Source of the DNA: Plumapathes pennacea
Lineage: Eukaryota > Cnidaria > Anthozoa > Antipatharia > Myriopathidae
Reading direction: 5' to 3'
Assembly: GCA_964036295.1 (NCBI GenBank)
Contig: OZ038465.1
Location: 21,076,331 to 21,140,330, forward strand
DNA length: 64,000 bases
The position numbers and the translations under genes were made by a program. Shown here one piece after another: positions 31,341-40,870 of this stretch. The notes under the pieces are model-generated. The model saw only the letters and a program-made list of their open reading frames with translations, had not been told where the DNA came from and ran no database searches. The stretch's first letter is position 1; each line of letters starts with the position of its first letter.

Positions 31341-32618
31341 GTTCGAGGGGTCTACCTGTCTTGTCTTTGCATTTTACCATACTTAGTTATGATTTGCAAA
31401 TGTGAGTGGTACAGTCCAGTCTCTCGGAGACCCTAAGGTAGTAAATTGGTCTGGGTACGAGTTTACTATAGTAATGGCACTGACTCGGCATACTAGGGTG
31501 GAAATGCAGTCGCTGTAGAATGAGGTAGGAAGAGTGATACAATTATGCATCTATTTTATACAATATGTATTTAGAATTGATGTTAAAGTGATTGGTTATG
31601 AGTTAACTCTAATGATTTGCTACATAAAATGTTTATTGTTGAATAAACTGCACGTAAGTTTATATCAAGCGCTTTATTTTTTTAATAATGCACAATGAAT
31701 GAATTGAAGGGATGATGAGTATTGCTGGCCTACAGCTATTGGTGGTGTTCATTGTATTTAGAGAGTTTCTCTAACATTCTCTGTGGGTCGATTCATAATG
31801 GGTCACATTTGAGTCCGTGATGTGCATGTTCCATATTCCCCCATTCAGGGCGACTTGTCCGTTGATTTACTGTGGTGCCAGCGTGACCAAGCTTTTGTGG
31901 CAGTGTGTTGAGTCTGTTGTGACCGGTTGCTTCACATCGAGTAATAGTTATATCAATATTATTGTTTCATTGTTTGTGTCCACCACATTATGGGTAATGT
32001 CTTTTGGTCTACTGCAGGTGTACATTGGTCATGTATATTTCTCTGATGGTGACAGATATATTTTTCTGTCCATTCACACGGCAATTTGTTGCACATCTCT
32101 CGAGTAAACCAGGGAAATATGACTGGATGATTGTTGATTGTGTTGTCTGCAGGCAAAGTATATTCAGCACTATACTTTGATATATAACAGTTATTGGTGC
32201 GATGCATATACATGGCATGATGGTAATGGATGGATCCTGCAGTGGCAGTGTTCTTGTTTGAATGAATGGCAGAGCAGTCTGAAAGGAAAGAGTGATTTAT
32301 TAATTAGTTGAAGACTAATGTTATTTTTTTGTATGTGGTACCCACCCCACTCCAAAATTGAAGAGTACCGAAGCTCACCTGTTTGAAAGTACACGAATCT
32401 AAGACACCATACCGACGGTGCCACCTTTTTCCCAGCTACGTGTCAGATGTATGCAATGAAGACTTGTAGTGCTGGCTCTATTTCTCATTTTTGTATGGCC
32501 ATTTCCGTAAACTGCATTTGAATTCTTAGACACAGTTATAAATGAGTAGTCACAGTAGCATTTTGATGGACTTGATGGTTAATTGTGAATGTGGTTCTTT
32601 TGTGTGCTTCATATATAA
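31341..32618. other. AT-rich non-coding stretch, possible Helentron 3' region
   Basis: I find no supported gene. It lies just downstream of the Helentron endonuclease on the minus strand, so part of it may be that element's 3' UTR and end, but I could not identify a terminal hairpin. The rest is unremarkable. Confidence 0.4.
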
Positions 32619-33241
32619 TCATGTTGATGTGATCGATATCTTAATAGCATCATGATCAGAATAGTAAACACTGATGATGGATGACTGGGTGATATTGAAT
32701 AGTTTTGGATTTACATAAACATGGTCTAACAAGCTTCCAGAAGAGAGCAGTGTAGGACTTTGTACGGTTTGTTTGTAGTTTAGAGAATTCATTAGTGTTG
32801 TCAGTGGTTTAACTTCATTGTCATTGAGGTAATTGAAGTTAAAGTCTCCAAGAATGATGTCAGTAGGATTTTGAGTAAGGATATATTCCACGTTGTCTAC
32901 ATATTGCCTTACATTTATCGCATGCTTTCGATAAAGGAGAAGTACAGATAGTTTTTGTTTTGTAAAGTTACTGGTGATGGCAAATTTTAGTGCATTCATA
33001 ATAGAAAAGTAATGATAATCACTTATTTTAACAGTGTTCCTATAACAAACAGCTAAACTTAAGTATTTGTCAGGGTTGTCTTGTCTTTGTATTTGAAAAG
33101 GATGAATTCTATTTAGAATTTCAGAGTCAGAGTCATGTGGTTGCAGATGGGTTTCTGTTAGTGTAATGATGTCAGAACTGAAGATGGTGGACTCAAACCT
33201 AAGGTCAGTGCTGTGTTTTCTTAGAGATCTGATATATAAGA
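32619..33241 (-). pseudogene. Helentron endonuclease domain (EEP family)
   Basis: The frame is open from about 33241 (LLYIRSLRKHSTDL) to the stop at 32619. It carries the EEP signatures: Glu in TLTETHL, Asp and Asn in ILGDFNF, and SDHDAIKI with the catalytic His, plus SLLDHVYV. The family cuts DNA phosphodiester bonds. One in-frame TGA (about 33242) separates it from the helicase C-terminus; otherwise the domain is intact, so its decay is slight. Confidence 0.85.
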
Positions 33242-35583
33242 GACATATAGTTCATTGTTCATTGTTTTGAGGTAGCATGATTTGTAAAGGTGGAAGATTT
33301 CTCAGTCTTTCGTATTTCTTGTATACTCTAGGATCTGCTTTTATTTGTTTACTTTCAATGTTTCCAAGAATGTGTATGCCTTTGAGAGATGTTGCACGGC
33401 TGAGAGCAACATAGATTTGACCATAGTTGAAAGATCTTTGTTTCAGTAAGTTGAAGCTGATAACAACATTTTTTAGTGCTTATCCCTGAACCTTGTGAAC
33501 AGTGCATGCCCATGCCAATGTGAGGGGAAACTGTACTCTTTGCATTTCTGGTGATGAGGCTTTGTTTGGCCTTATCTTGATTTTAGCTAGGATGGGTGTA
33601 ATTGGAACAGCGTTTCTTTTTTGAGCCAAAGGAATTGTTGATTTGTTGATTAGCAAGTTACCAGCAGTATGGTCGTCAAATTTCACATAGACATTGGAGG
33701 GTTTTTTGGGGATTTGATCAGTAGCAATGTGAACAACAGTGCCCATTTGTCCATTTATCAGTCTGTCAGCAATATCAATATTTGTTGTAATCATAATTGG
33801 CATTTTCTTTTATGAGTATTTCAGTATCGAGTCCACCTGTTTCAGAGCGCTTTCTAGCAAGCACTTTATCAATGTCTTGTTTTGTGACATGTGGATAATG
33901 ATATATTGCTTTGAGTACAAAAAGGGGTGATTTGATCTGTTGTGTTGTTTGTTATATGCATTCACAGGATCATTTTCAGCCCAAATGTGCAGTGCATCTG
34001 ATGGATAATTATCAAATGAATTTATGGATGTAGACTGAATGCATCTGATGTCATCTTCAGTTTGTGAAGTTGTTCTGATCCTATTCAAAAGCTCAGTGAA
34101 TTTGTGGTCATCTTTTTGTCGCATTATTTTGGTTAGTTCTATCATTTTGAAAACTTCCCATGGATGAAATAAATTGTAAGCATCATATTTAAATGGTGAA
34201 AATACAGGTTTTCTCCGTATTGGTGGGAGTTGGTACAAATCACCAACAGCAATAATGCTTAGCCAGCAAACAATTCAGAGTTAGGAGAGGCAAATATTTG
34301 TTGTAGCCTTTGATGTATGTGGAATAATGCAATGCTTGAGACCATAGAAATCTCATCTATTATTATCAACTTGAGTTCAGATAATGACATTTGAAGCTGT
34401 GTTTTCTTGTCGTCTGACAGGGGGTACATTGTCTCCTGCTTCTTTTGGGATTGATGGTGCACTGTTGATTGTGCCATTTATGTTTATAGCAGCAACACCA
34501 GTAGGGACCATTAATAAGACTGTAGGCAGCTCTGCATTTGCATGGCCATGTTTGAATGTTTTTACTGCTGTATGATACATCGACTTTATTAAGTGGCTTT
34601 TTCCAGCACCAGCACCTCCTGTTACGAACAGGTATATTGGTTCAATCATTTTTTTTTGGTTTCAAACTGTTGAAATTCTTTATTTTACTTCTGCACCATG
34701 AGAGGCATATGTTGTATGCACAGCGTTGTTCTTTGCTCAAAGATCGGACAGTTTCTCGAAGGGAGTCATCAGAGATATCTGAAGGTTGGTTTTGAATATG
34801 CAGTCCAGAGCATAGTTGTTGAGACTGATTTTCAGAGGAGGGAGCTAGATGAGAAGGTGACTGCTCATATGGTATTGAATCATTATCTTCTGGTTCACAT
34901 CGTATATCTTCATTTTCTTGATCATTCATGCTATCATATGATTGAGGTGCTACTCCTGGGTTATTTCTTAAGAATTCTAAAGCTTCTTCTATTGCTTCAG
35001 CATCAGGTTGAAACGTTTCACTGTTGTGTTCAATGATAGCTTGCACATGGGGCTGATAGAACTTGGACATATATGTTTGCTCTGTGCCAATAAGATCGGC
35101 CTCTTGTCGCCATGGAAAATAGAGCATCAGCAAATGGTGAAAGTATTTTTCAGGATCTTTTCTTTTTCTTGGAGTGTGGAACCTTATGACAGCTCTTACT
35201 TTTCTGCATTTCATCACTTCATTAGTTTTTAGTAGTCTTATTTTGTGAGGAAGTAGTGTTTCAGCATGAGAGCGTGTCTGTTGTAATTCAATCAGATTGT
35301 CTGTTAAGACCTCTGGTTGAGCATTATTTGTTTCAGTACTGTCATAGTAATCTTTGTAGTAGTGGGTGGCAAACTCAGCTAAACAAAGTTTATCAACTGC
35401 AATGATGTGGTTTGGTCGATAGGTATACCGCTCAATTGTGTTTGATTTGAAAATGTCAGTACTATCCTCATCTAATGCATCAAGCTCATCTTGGCTTTTT
35501 GCTACATGCAATCTGTTTTCTGGTAAATCTGTACTAACAAAAATTGTTGCTGGAAATGTTTTTCTCAGCCAAAGTTCAGGCAT
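33242..35583 (-). pseudogene. Helentron PIF1-type helicase
   Basis: 35583-34642 carries the end of Rep and the acidic linker to LSKEQRCAYN (about 34720). Walker A GGAGAGKSHL lies at about 34600-34630 and Walker B LIIIDEISM at about 34350. YQLPPIRRKPVFSP (about 34220) and the C-terminal ACTVHKVQG (about 33490) are typical of PIF1. Then comes SFNYGQIYVALSRATSL (about 33400). A TAA follows KVQG at 33480, and frameshifts lie near 34650, 34440, 34250 and 33810. The protein would unwind DNA for rolling-circle transposition. The motifs are kept but the frame is not. Confidence 0.88.
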
Positions 35584-37667
35584 GCATCAGTAAACGCATT
35601 CTTGTGCACTAACTTCTCTCGTAGACAGAAAAGCAGCACCTATTTTTCTTAAGGCATCTTTAACAGACACATTTGAGTTCCTTGCTTCTTTTGCTGCATT
35701 TGTAATAGCTTGTGAACACTCAGTTCCATCCTTTGAGAAATAGGAACAGACATAGGTTAAGCACTTATAGTGATTGAAAACAGGTTGTAAGTCAACATTT
35801 GCTGAGAAACCTTTTACCCCTGCAATGAAATAATTGTTAATGAAACAACTGTTTACTGGCCTTTTCAGGTGCAACTCATGATAAAAATCAGAAGAAATAG
35901 ATAGTGCCCAGTAATAGTCGTTTTCAGAGACATCTTCTAAATTCAAAATTTGTTTGCCAGTAAGGTTAGGATCATAATCAGATGTACTGGGGTTCAAAAG
36001 CTCACTGTATTCCTCTTTCCTGTTATGTGTTGGTTTTGGGCAATCTGAACTCCATATAAGGGCGTGTAAATGGGGAGACCCTCATTTGGAATTCAATTCG
36101 GAGAGCATAGTAGATTATTTTGCCAATGGGGTTTGCACTACTGAGTAAAACTTCCTTGAAAAATTTTCAACTCTGTACTGGAAGTGTTTTGCTACAATAA
36201 CAGGGTTAAGATTCAGCATACAACATCTTTCATTGTATGACAAAGCTTGGACTTGTTCATCAGTTATATTCATTCCTTTTGTTCTTGCAATTATTTGAAA
36301 CAATTCAGGGCACCTAAGATCAGCACATGATAATGTCATGAACCATGTTGGAATACCCAGCTGCTGGACCATAGCTACAACTTCATACATAAATCTTTGC
36401 CAGTATGGTGGAGAGCCTGGTATTTGCCTATAAGCCTGGTCTTTGGAGATGACATGACATGCCCATGTACTTTTTTGAGAGCAATATTGATGCTGTCAGA
36501 TACTTGTTTTGTTCTGTTATGAATTGTGCATAGAACAAATATTCTGGATTTGTGGCAAATCGCCCACTAAAATGTAACAGTCGTGCATTGAAATATTTCA
36601 CAGGTGCCAATTTAATTTCTCGTTGAGCGGTATAACCAAATCTTCCTTTTGGAAACAATACAGGAAATGCCAGCTCTTCACAGTCCTTGTCAGTCATTGA
36701 TGACACAGGGTGCTTATTTTCACCAGGTGCAACAGTATAAATTTCATTTCCCAATGAAACATGATTGCGGCTATTTTGCTCTTTTGAAATTATGGGGTAA
36801 TCCGGAACTATAGACTGCAAACAGGTTTCATTAGTTGGTGTCCTATGTTGATTTAATGGATCATCTTTGTCCTCAGGAATGTCATTTTGTACCTCACTCT
36901 CAGATATTTCATCATAAGTGAAACTGTGCTCAGGTGGATCTGAAGCTATATTTTCTGATGCATTTTCCTCTCCTATACTTGTCAAGTTCCTATTAATGTT
37001 TTGTATGTTAATTGTAATGTTTTTGTACAATGGATTATTCATTTGAAGCCAGTTCAGTGCAGCATAAATTATCTGTGGACGTACAGCTTGAAAGTAGACA
37101 TGTCCTCTGAACTCCAGCTTTCTTTTTAGTTTCAACATTATGATGCCTGATCTTTCTGGTGGTCGAGGTAATATTCTACAAGTCTGTTCACAGTTAACAG
37201 GTATATTGCAGATTGCACCCTTAATTTTCCTTTGCTGTCCTTTAGGCATTACCACTATTTTTTTCAAAAACAATGCGCTGCGCTATGAGTATCTGTTCAA
37301 GTTTTTGTAATAGTGCCAATTCTGGAGGAATTTCATCCAAATTCAAATTGTTGTAAACAGCTTGGCATGGAACTTTTTCCTTTAAAACTTTGAAGTGGCA
37401 TGTCTTACAAATATATTCTTTTTCATCAAATGATCAAATGTCAGTAAATATATTTTGGACAGTGTACTTCATTCTTTTCAGTTTCACAACTGACTTCCTG
37501 TAAAGTATTCGATTGCAGACAGGACAAATGTAATAAGGGCCTTCTTTTATTTTGTTTTGAAATACTTTGAGGTGGTAGTGTAAATCATGTACTTTTCTTT
37601 CTGATTTGTTCTTGTCATATGATTCTTGCTGTTTAGCAATGTATGTATTTCTTTCCTGACCATTCAA
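35584..37667 (-). pseudogene. Helentron Rep (HUH nuclease) and upstream helitron-like domain
   Basis: 37434-37667 has the CxxC pair ICPVCNRILYRKS. The next part contains EYICKTCHF (about 37400) and a 1-nt frameshift in an A run near 37262, then IVVMPKGQQRKIKG and LKRKLEFRGHVYFQ. After a shift near 36430 comes TWFMTLSCADLRCPELF (about 36330). The HUH motif SPHLHALIW lies at about 36056-36080 with frameshifts on both sides. The tyrosine motif YVCSYFSK is at about 35760. A TGA after SAQECVY (35587) stands where the family has Arg. The enzyme class nicks single-stranded DNA and links to it through Tyr. Confidence 0.85.
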
Positions 37668-37682
37668 GTTGTGATAACGGTA

Positions 37683-37961
37683 TTAACTCTTAATATTTTC
37701 AATGTACTGTCGTTTATCTGACAGTTCCATGTAATGATAGCTTTGTTTCAAACTTTGAAGCAGGGCTTCCTTTTGGATGGGTTCCATTGTTCTGTATCTG
37801 TCTGCAGCTTTAGACAAAAGCTCTAGTTTCTTTTTGGGTTCCATCATTTTGTACTTTTCTGCATTTTTTAATTGCAGAGACTGTTTTTGCTTGGTTTCCA
37901 TTGTTTTGTATTTTTTACTCATATCATTTACAAGACATCTTTTTTTAGCAGGTTCCATCAT
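37683..37961 (-). CDS. Helentron-associated Lys-rich repeat ORF (92 aa)
   Basis: The frame contains four imperfect repeats of about 20 residues built on Y..ME..QK...L..A..Y (for example YKTMETKQKQSL, YKMMEPKKKLEL, YRTMEPIQKEAL). It lies between the 2A-bearing ORF and the Rep domain, where related elements have Arg/Lys/Glu repeats. No function is known to me. It may be fused to the next piece when intact. Confidence 0.6.
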   Translation of the reverse strand: MMEPAKKRCLVNDMSKKYKTMETKQKQSLQLKNAEKYKMMEPKKKLELLSKAADRYRTMEPIQKEALLQSLKQSYHYMELSDKRQYIENIKS

Positions 37962-37984
37962 TAGATAACTTTTTCTTTTTCTGT

Positions 37985-38630
37985 TTAAGGTTTCATGCCT
38001 TTTTTAAACGACTTGTGCTTCCTTATTATCTTTTGCTTTTCAGTTTTAGGCAAGTGACATGAACATGAAATACACTGTATTTGATAGCGTACTGCATTAG
38101 ATGCAAGTTTAAATTTATCTATAATAACTGAGTAAATTATGTTAATGAGCGATTCTATATTATCCACTGTCTGAAAGAGGTGAATGAGAGCCATCAGAGA
38201 AATGGCCACACATTGTCGACCAGCATTCCGTCCAAACACAGCATCACCTTGATGGTATGGTGAGAGGATAGTTTTATTAGGATCGACAACTGAAGGACCG
38301 GGATTTGTTTCTACGTCCCTCGACAGCGAAAAGTCGCAGAAATTTCTCCTGTGACTACGATCTCTAAAAACAGTTGGTCTTGAAATGCCAGTCTTTAAAG
38401 ATATTTTAAAATATAAATGTACCTTAGCCCTGCGATACTTTCTGGCCGTATTTCTTTTCAGATTGTTTTTTCTTGGGGAAGGTTTATTATCGAAGCGTCG
38501 TTTTGCGCCTGCTGTATGTGATTTCTTTTTGTCACCCTGTTTACGTGAACGTTCGCGCCGCGTGTTTACTTCATGAAGGACATCAGCTCGGGTATAATTA
38601 TGGACTTCTGACGATTTGGGGATGGTTTTT
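37985..38630 (-). CDS. Helentron N-terminal polypeptide with a 2A motif and protease-like start
   Basis: The frame is open from at least 38630 to the stop at 37985. Residues before the motif are basic (KRNTARKYRRAK). The motif DVETNPGP at 38294-38317 is an exact match to the 2A consensus D(V/I)ExNPGP, at which ribosomes skip a bond. Right after it comes GDAVFGRNAGRQCVAISLMAL, which resembles the start of the cysteine-protease-like domain of Helentron-related ORFs; the Cys is in the expected place. The protease part looks truncated (stop after KSFKKGMKP). The start codon is not identified. A 2A here would separate an upstream basic protein from the protease/Rep part. Confidence 0.7.
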
Positions 38631-39449
38631 TGAAATGTGTTTCCGAATCAAATGCCTAGTCTTTCTGTTTTTCTTCAACATGTGTGAAAGGTCATTCAAG
38701 GGCACTCTACTAGGTTCTCGCATTTGCCTTGCGCGAGTTCGGTTTTCTCTCACATAAATATCACTCGGATGCGGAATGCAGTAAAATTGCTCAAGGCGAG
38801 ATCTACCAACGATCACTTCTTCCTGGAGCATATCACAGTTGTGAAAGAACAACACTATCTGTTCTGTTTGTTTGATTTTCATGACAGTGAGCCAAATTAT
38901 AGTGATACAAATACGCAGCAAAGTGAAACGCACAATCCAAATAAAAGCCAGATTTTCTGAAGCTTTACTTGTATCAGAGAAAATAATGCAGAGTAACAGA
39001 ACACAAAATACCTTTAAGTTCACCCTTGCGTTATATACTTGGAAAAAATCTGTAAAGTCTTTACGGCCGAGTGGTGAAGTGGCTTCCCGTGTGTCATCAT
39101 TCATGATTCTGGAGCTGTTTTGTTCAACTTGTGTCTTCACATGCTCTATGTTCTGGGTATCTGTTTCATCGTACATTTCTGTACATTTGTGCATAGCTAT
39201 GCAGTTGTTACATTGTATTGCACACTGTTTTACTAATGATGATATAGTTGTTTTCGTAGCAGTACTCATGGCATTCATAGCATCAATGATAGCTCCAGAG
39301 ACTGAACGGACTGACCCGTGCCAAAATCGCTCCAAGAAATTTTGTGTGGGCCTACCGCAGTCGGCGTGTGCGTTTGTTAGTGATGGGAGTGGTACAAATT
39401 GGCCGTACAGCCAAGTCAGGCAAGCCAAACACATTTCGAGCTTCCACAT
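38598..39449 (-). CDS. Unrecognised ORF upstream of the Helentron (283 aa)
   Basis: The frame is open for 283 codons. It has a Cys-rich stretch QCAIQCNNCIAMHKC (about 39200), a very hydrophobic middle (38850-39030) that looks like retained intron, and a basic tail with ENRTRARQMREPSR. A GTATAT donor near 39030 and a CTCCAG acceptor near 38830 would remove the hydrophobic part. It overlaps the upstream end of the 2A-bearing frame in another frame. I do not recognise a family. It may be a host exon or part of the Helentron. Confidence 0.35.
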   Translation of the reverse strand: MWKLEMCLACLTWLYGQFVPLPSLTNAHADCGRPTQNFLERFWHGSVRSVSGAIIDAMNAMSTATKTTISSLVKQCAIQCNNCIAMHKCTEMYDETDTQNIEHVKTQVEQNSSRIMNDDTREATSPLGRKDFTDFFQVYNARVNLKVFCVLLLCIIFSDTSKASENLAFIWIVRFTLLRICITIIWLTVMKIKQTEQIVLFFHNCDMLQEEVIVGRSRLEQFYCIPHPSDIYVRENRTRARQMREPSRVPLNDLSHMLKKNRKTRHLIRKHISKNHPQIVRSP

Positions 39450-39499
39450 TTCTCTCCCTGAAAACGAAATGCTTCAGCAGAAAGTCACGTGATCGGCCT

Positions 39500-40790
39500 A
39501 TCACGCCACCGCCTGCTTCAGAACAAAACACCACAGGGTCTTACTTTAATAAGATTAGTTTTCGCTGCTTTGAGTAGGCCCTTTAGTTTTTATGGATTAA
39601 AGGATTTGAAAATGCCAAACATTGATTTACTCTCACCCTCGCTGGGCGCTGAAAAGTTTAGGTTCGAGAACAAAATCAATTATTGCTGCTTTACAGTTAG
39701 GCTCTTCAGTGTTCATGGATTAAAATAATTAAAAAACATCCTGTTGCCAGATAAATTGCTTTTCCTCTGTTTTTATTTTTTTAATTCTTTAATTTTGCTT
39801 TGTTTTGTTTGTTTGTTTGTTATTTTTTTGTCGTGTAAACATCCTGTGGCCAGAGGTAAATTGCTTTTCACTTGTTTTCTTTTTGTCACGCCTTTGAGTA
39901 GGCGCTTGAGTTTTCATGGATTAAAAGGATTAACAAATACCAAACGTGCCTCTTAAGTCACTCCCTGCTAAAATGTGACCGCAAAACTAATTACATGAGC
40001 TTTTTCCATCAAATTGTCACTGTCAGCAAAACATACGTTATCGTTGCAAAACAACAAAGATACCACAGCTCGGGTCAAGGGCGCTTTAGCCTTGAAGGCT
40101 CTTCAGTGCTCATGGATTAAATGATTTAAAGTACCTTCACTATCACGCTTGCTCATAGAACGGTGTCTTGTTGGTTTATTTAGTAGAGTGGAACTTCGAA
40201 TGAGCTTCAACCCATTTCTAACAAAGAAATTAGGTCTGAGAACAAAGTCAATTACTTAGGCTTTTTCTTTAAAATAGTAGCCTCTTTAGTGTTTTGAAAA
40301 TACCTAATTTCGCGTTATTTTCCCCCAATCGCAATTTGCAACTAGTGGCATTTTAAGGCCTGGAGGGCTGTGCAAGCACATTTCCGGTAAAATATAGTTT
40401 TGAACAAATAAGCAGCAAATATTCCCATGTTATATTTAATTTTAATTACTGAAATGTAAACATATACAATATAGAGATTGTCAACGAGCGATCTGCAATA
40501 GTGCAATATACAAAGTTCTTCAAATATTCAGCTGAAGATAAACGGTAACAAAAAAATGTCTTCAGTACAATGCAGTTCGTACCAGAGTTTTTTTTTTTTC
40601 ATTTGTTTTCATTTTTATTTGATTTACCACACATATCATTTATCTTACAAAGCATAAATTTACGTGCTGAGAAATTTTGTGGTGAGGAAGCCCAGAAAGA
40701 AGCCGGGGGGCTTATGATATCTAGGCTTCCTCGTTACATGGATGAAAAACTAGATTTATATAAGTGCAGTAATGTGGAAGTGCAGTGCAA
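39500..40790. other. AT-rich non-coding stretch with a short repeated phrase
   Basis: The phrase TCATGGATTAAA, usually after a GGC(T/G)CTTCAGTG-like or GAGTAGGC-like lead, recurs near 39590, 39710, 39915 and 40110. T-rich tracts lie at 39770-39830 and 40590-40620. No gene is supported. Confidence 0.5.
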
Positions 40791-40870
40791 ATAGCGAAAA
40801 AAGTGCAGTGCAGTGCAGTAAAGTAAAGTAAGCCAAACAAATAATACGACAAATTCTAGCTTGTAGGTAT

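Larger units (their letters stand above)
32619..38630 (-). mobile_element. Helentron-type Helitron, autonomous type but decayed
   Basis: Reading down the minus strand the order is: an N-terminal polypeptide with a 2A motif and a cysteine-protease-like start, a basic repeat ORF, a CxxC-rich helitron-helicase-like domain, a HUH Rep nuclease, a PIF1 helicase and an exonuclease/endonuclease/phosphatase domain. A C-terminal endonuclease after Rep-helicase is the mark of Helentrons. Several nonsense codons and frameshifts are spread through it. The termini are not resolved; the given limits cover only the recognisable coding part. Confidence 0.85.

Noticed and set aside
33242..35583. Host PIF1 helicase gene
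   Set aside because: It continues from a HUH Rep domain and leads into an EEP endonuclease, the Helentron arrangement, and contains several disruptions.
38598..39449. Membrane protein
   Set aside because: The hydrophobic middle is flanked by plausible splice sites and looks like translated intron.
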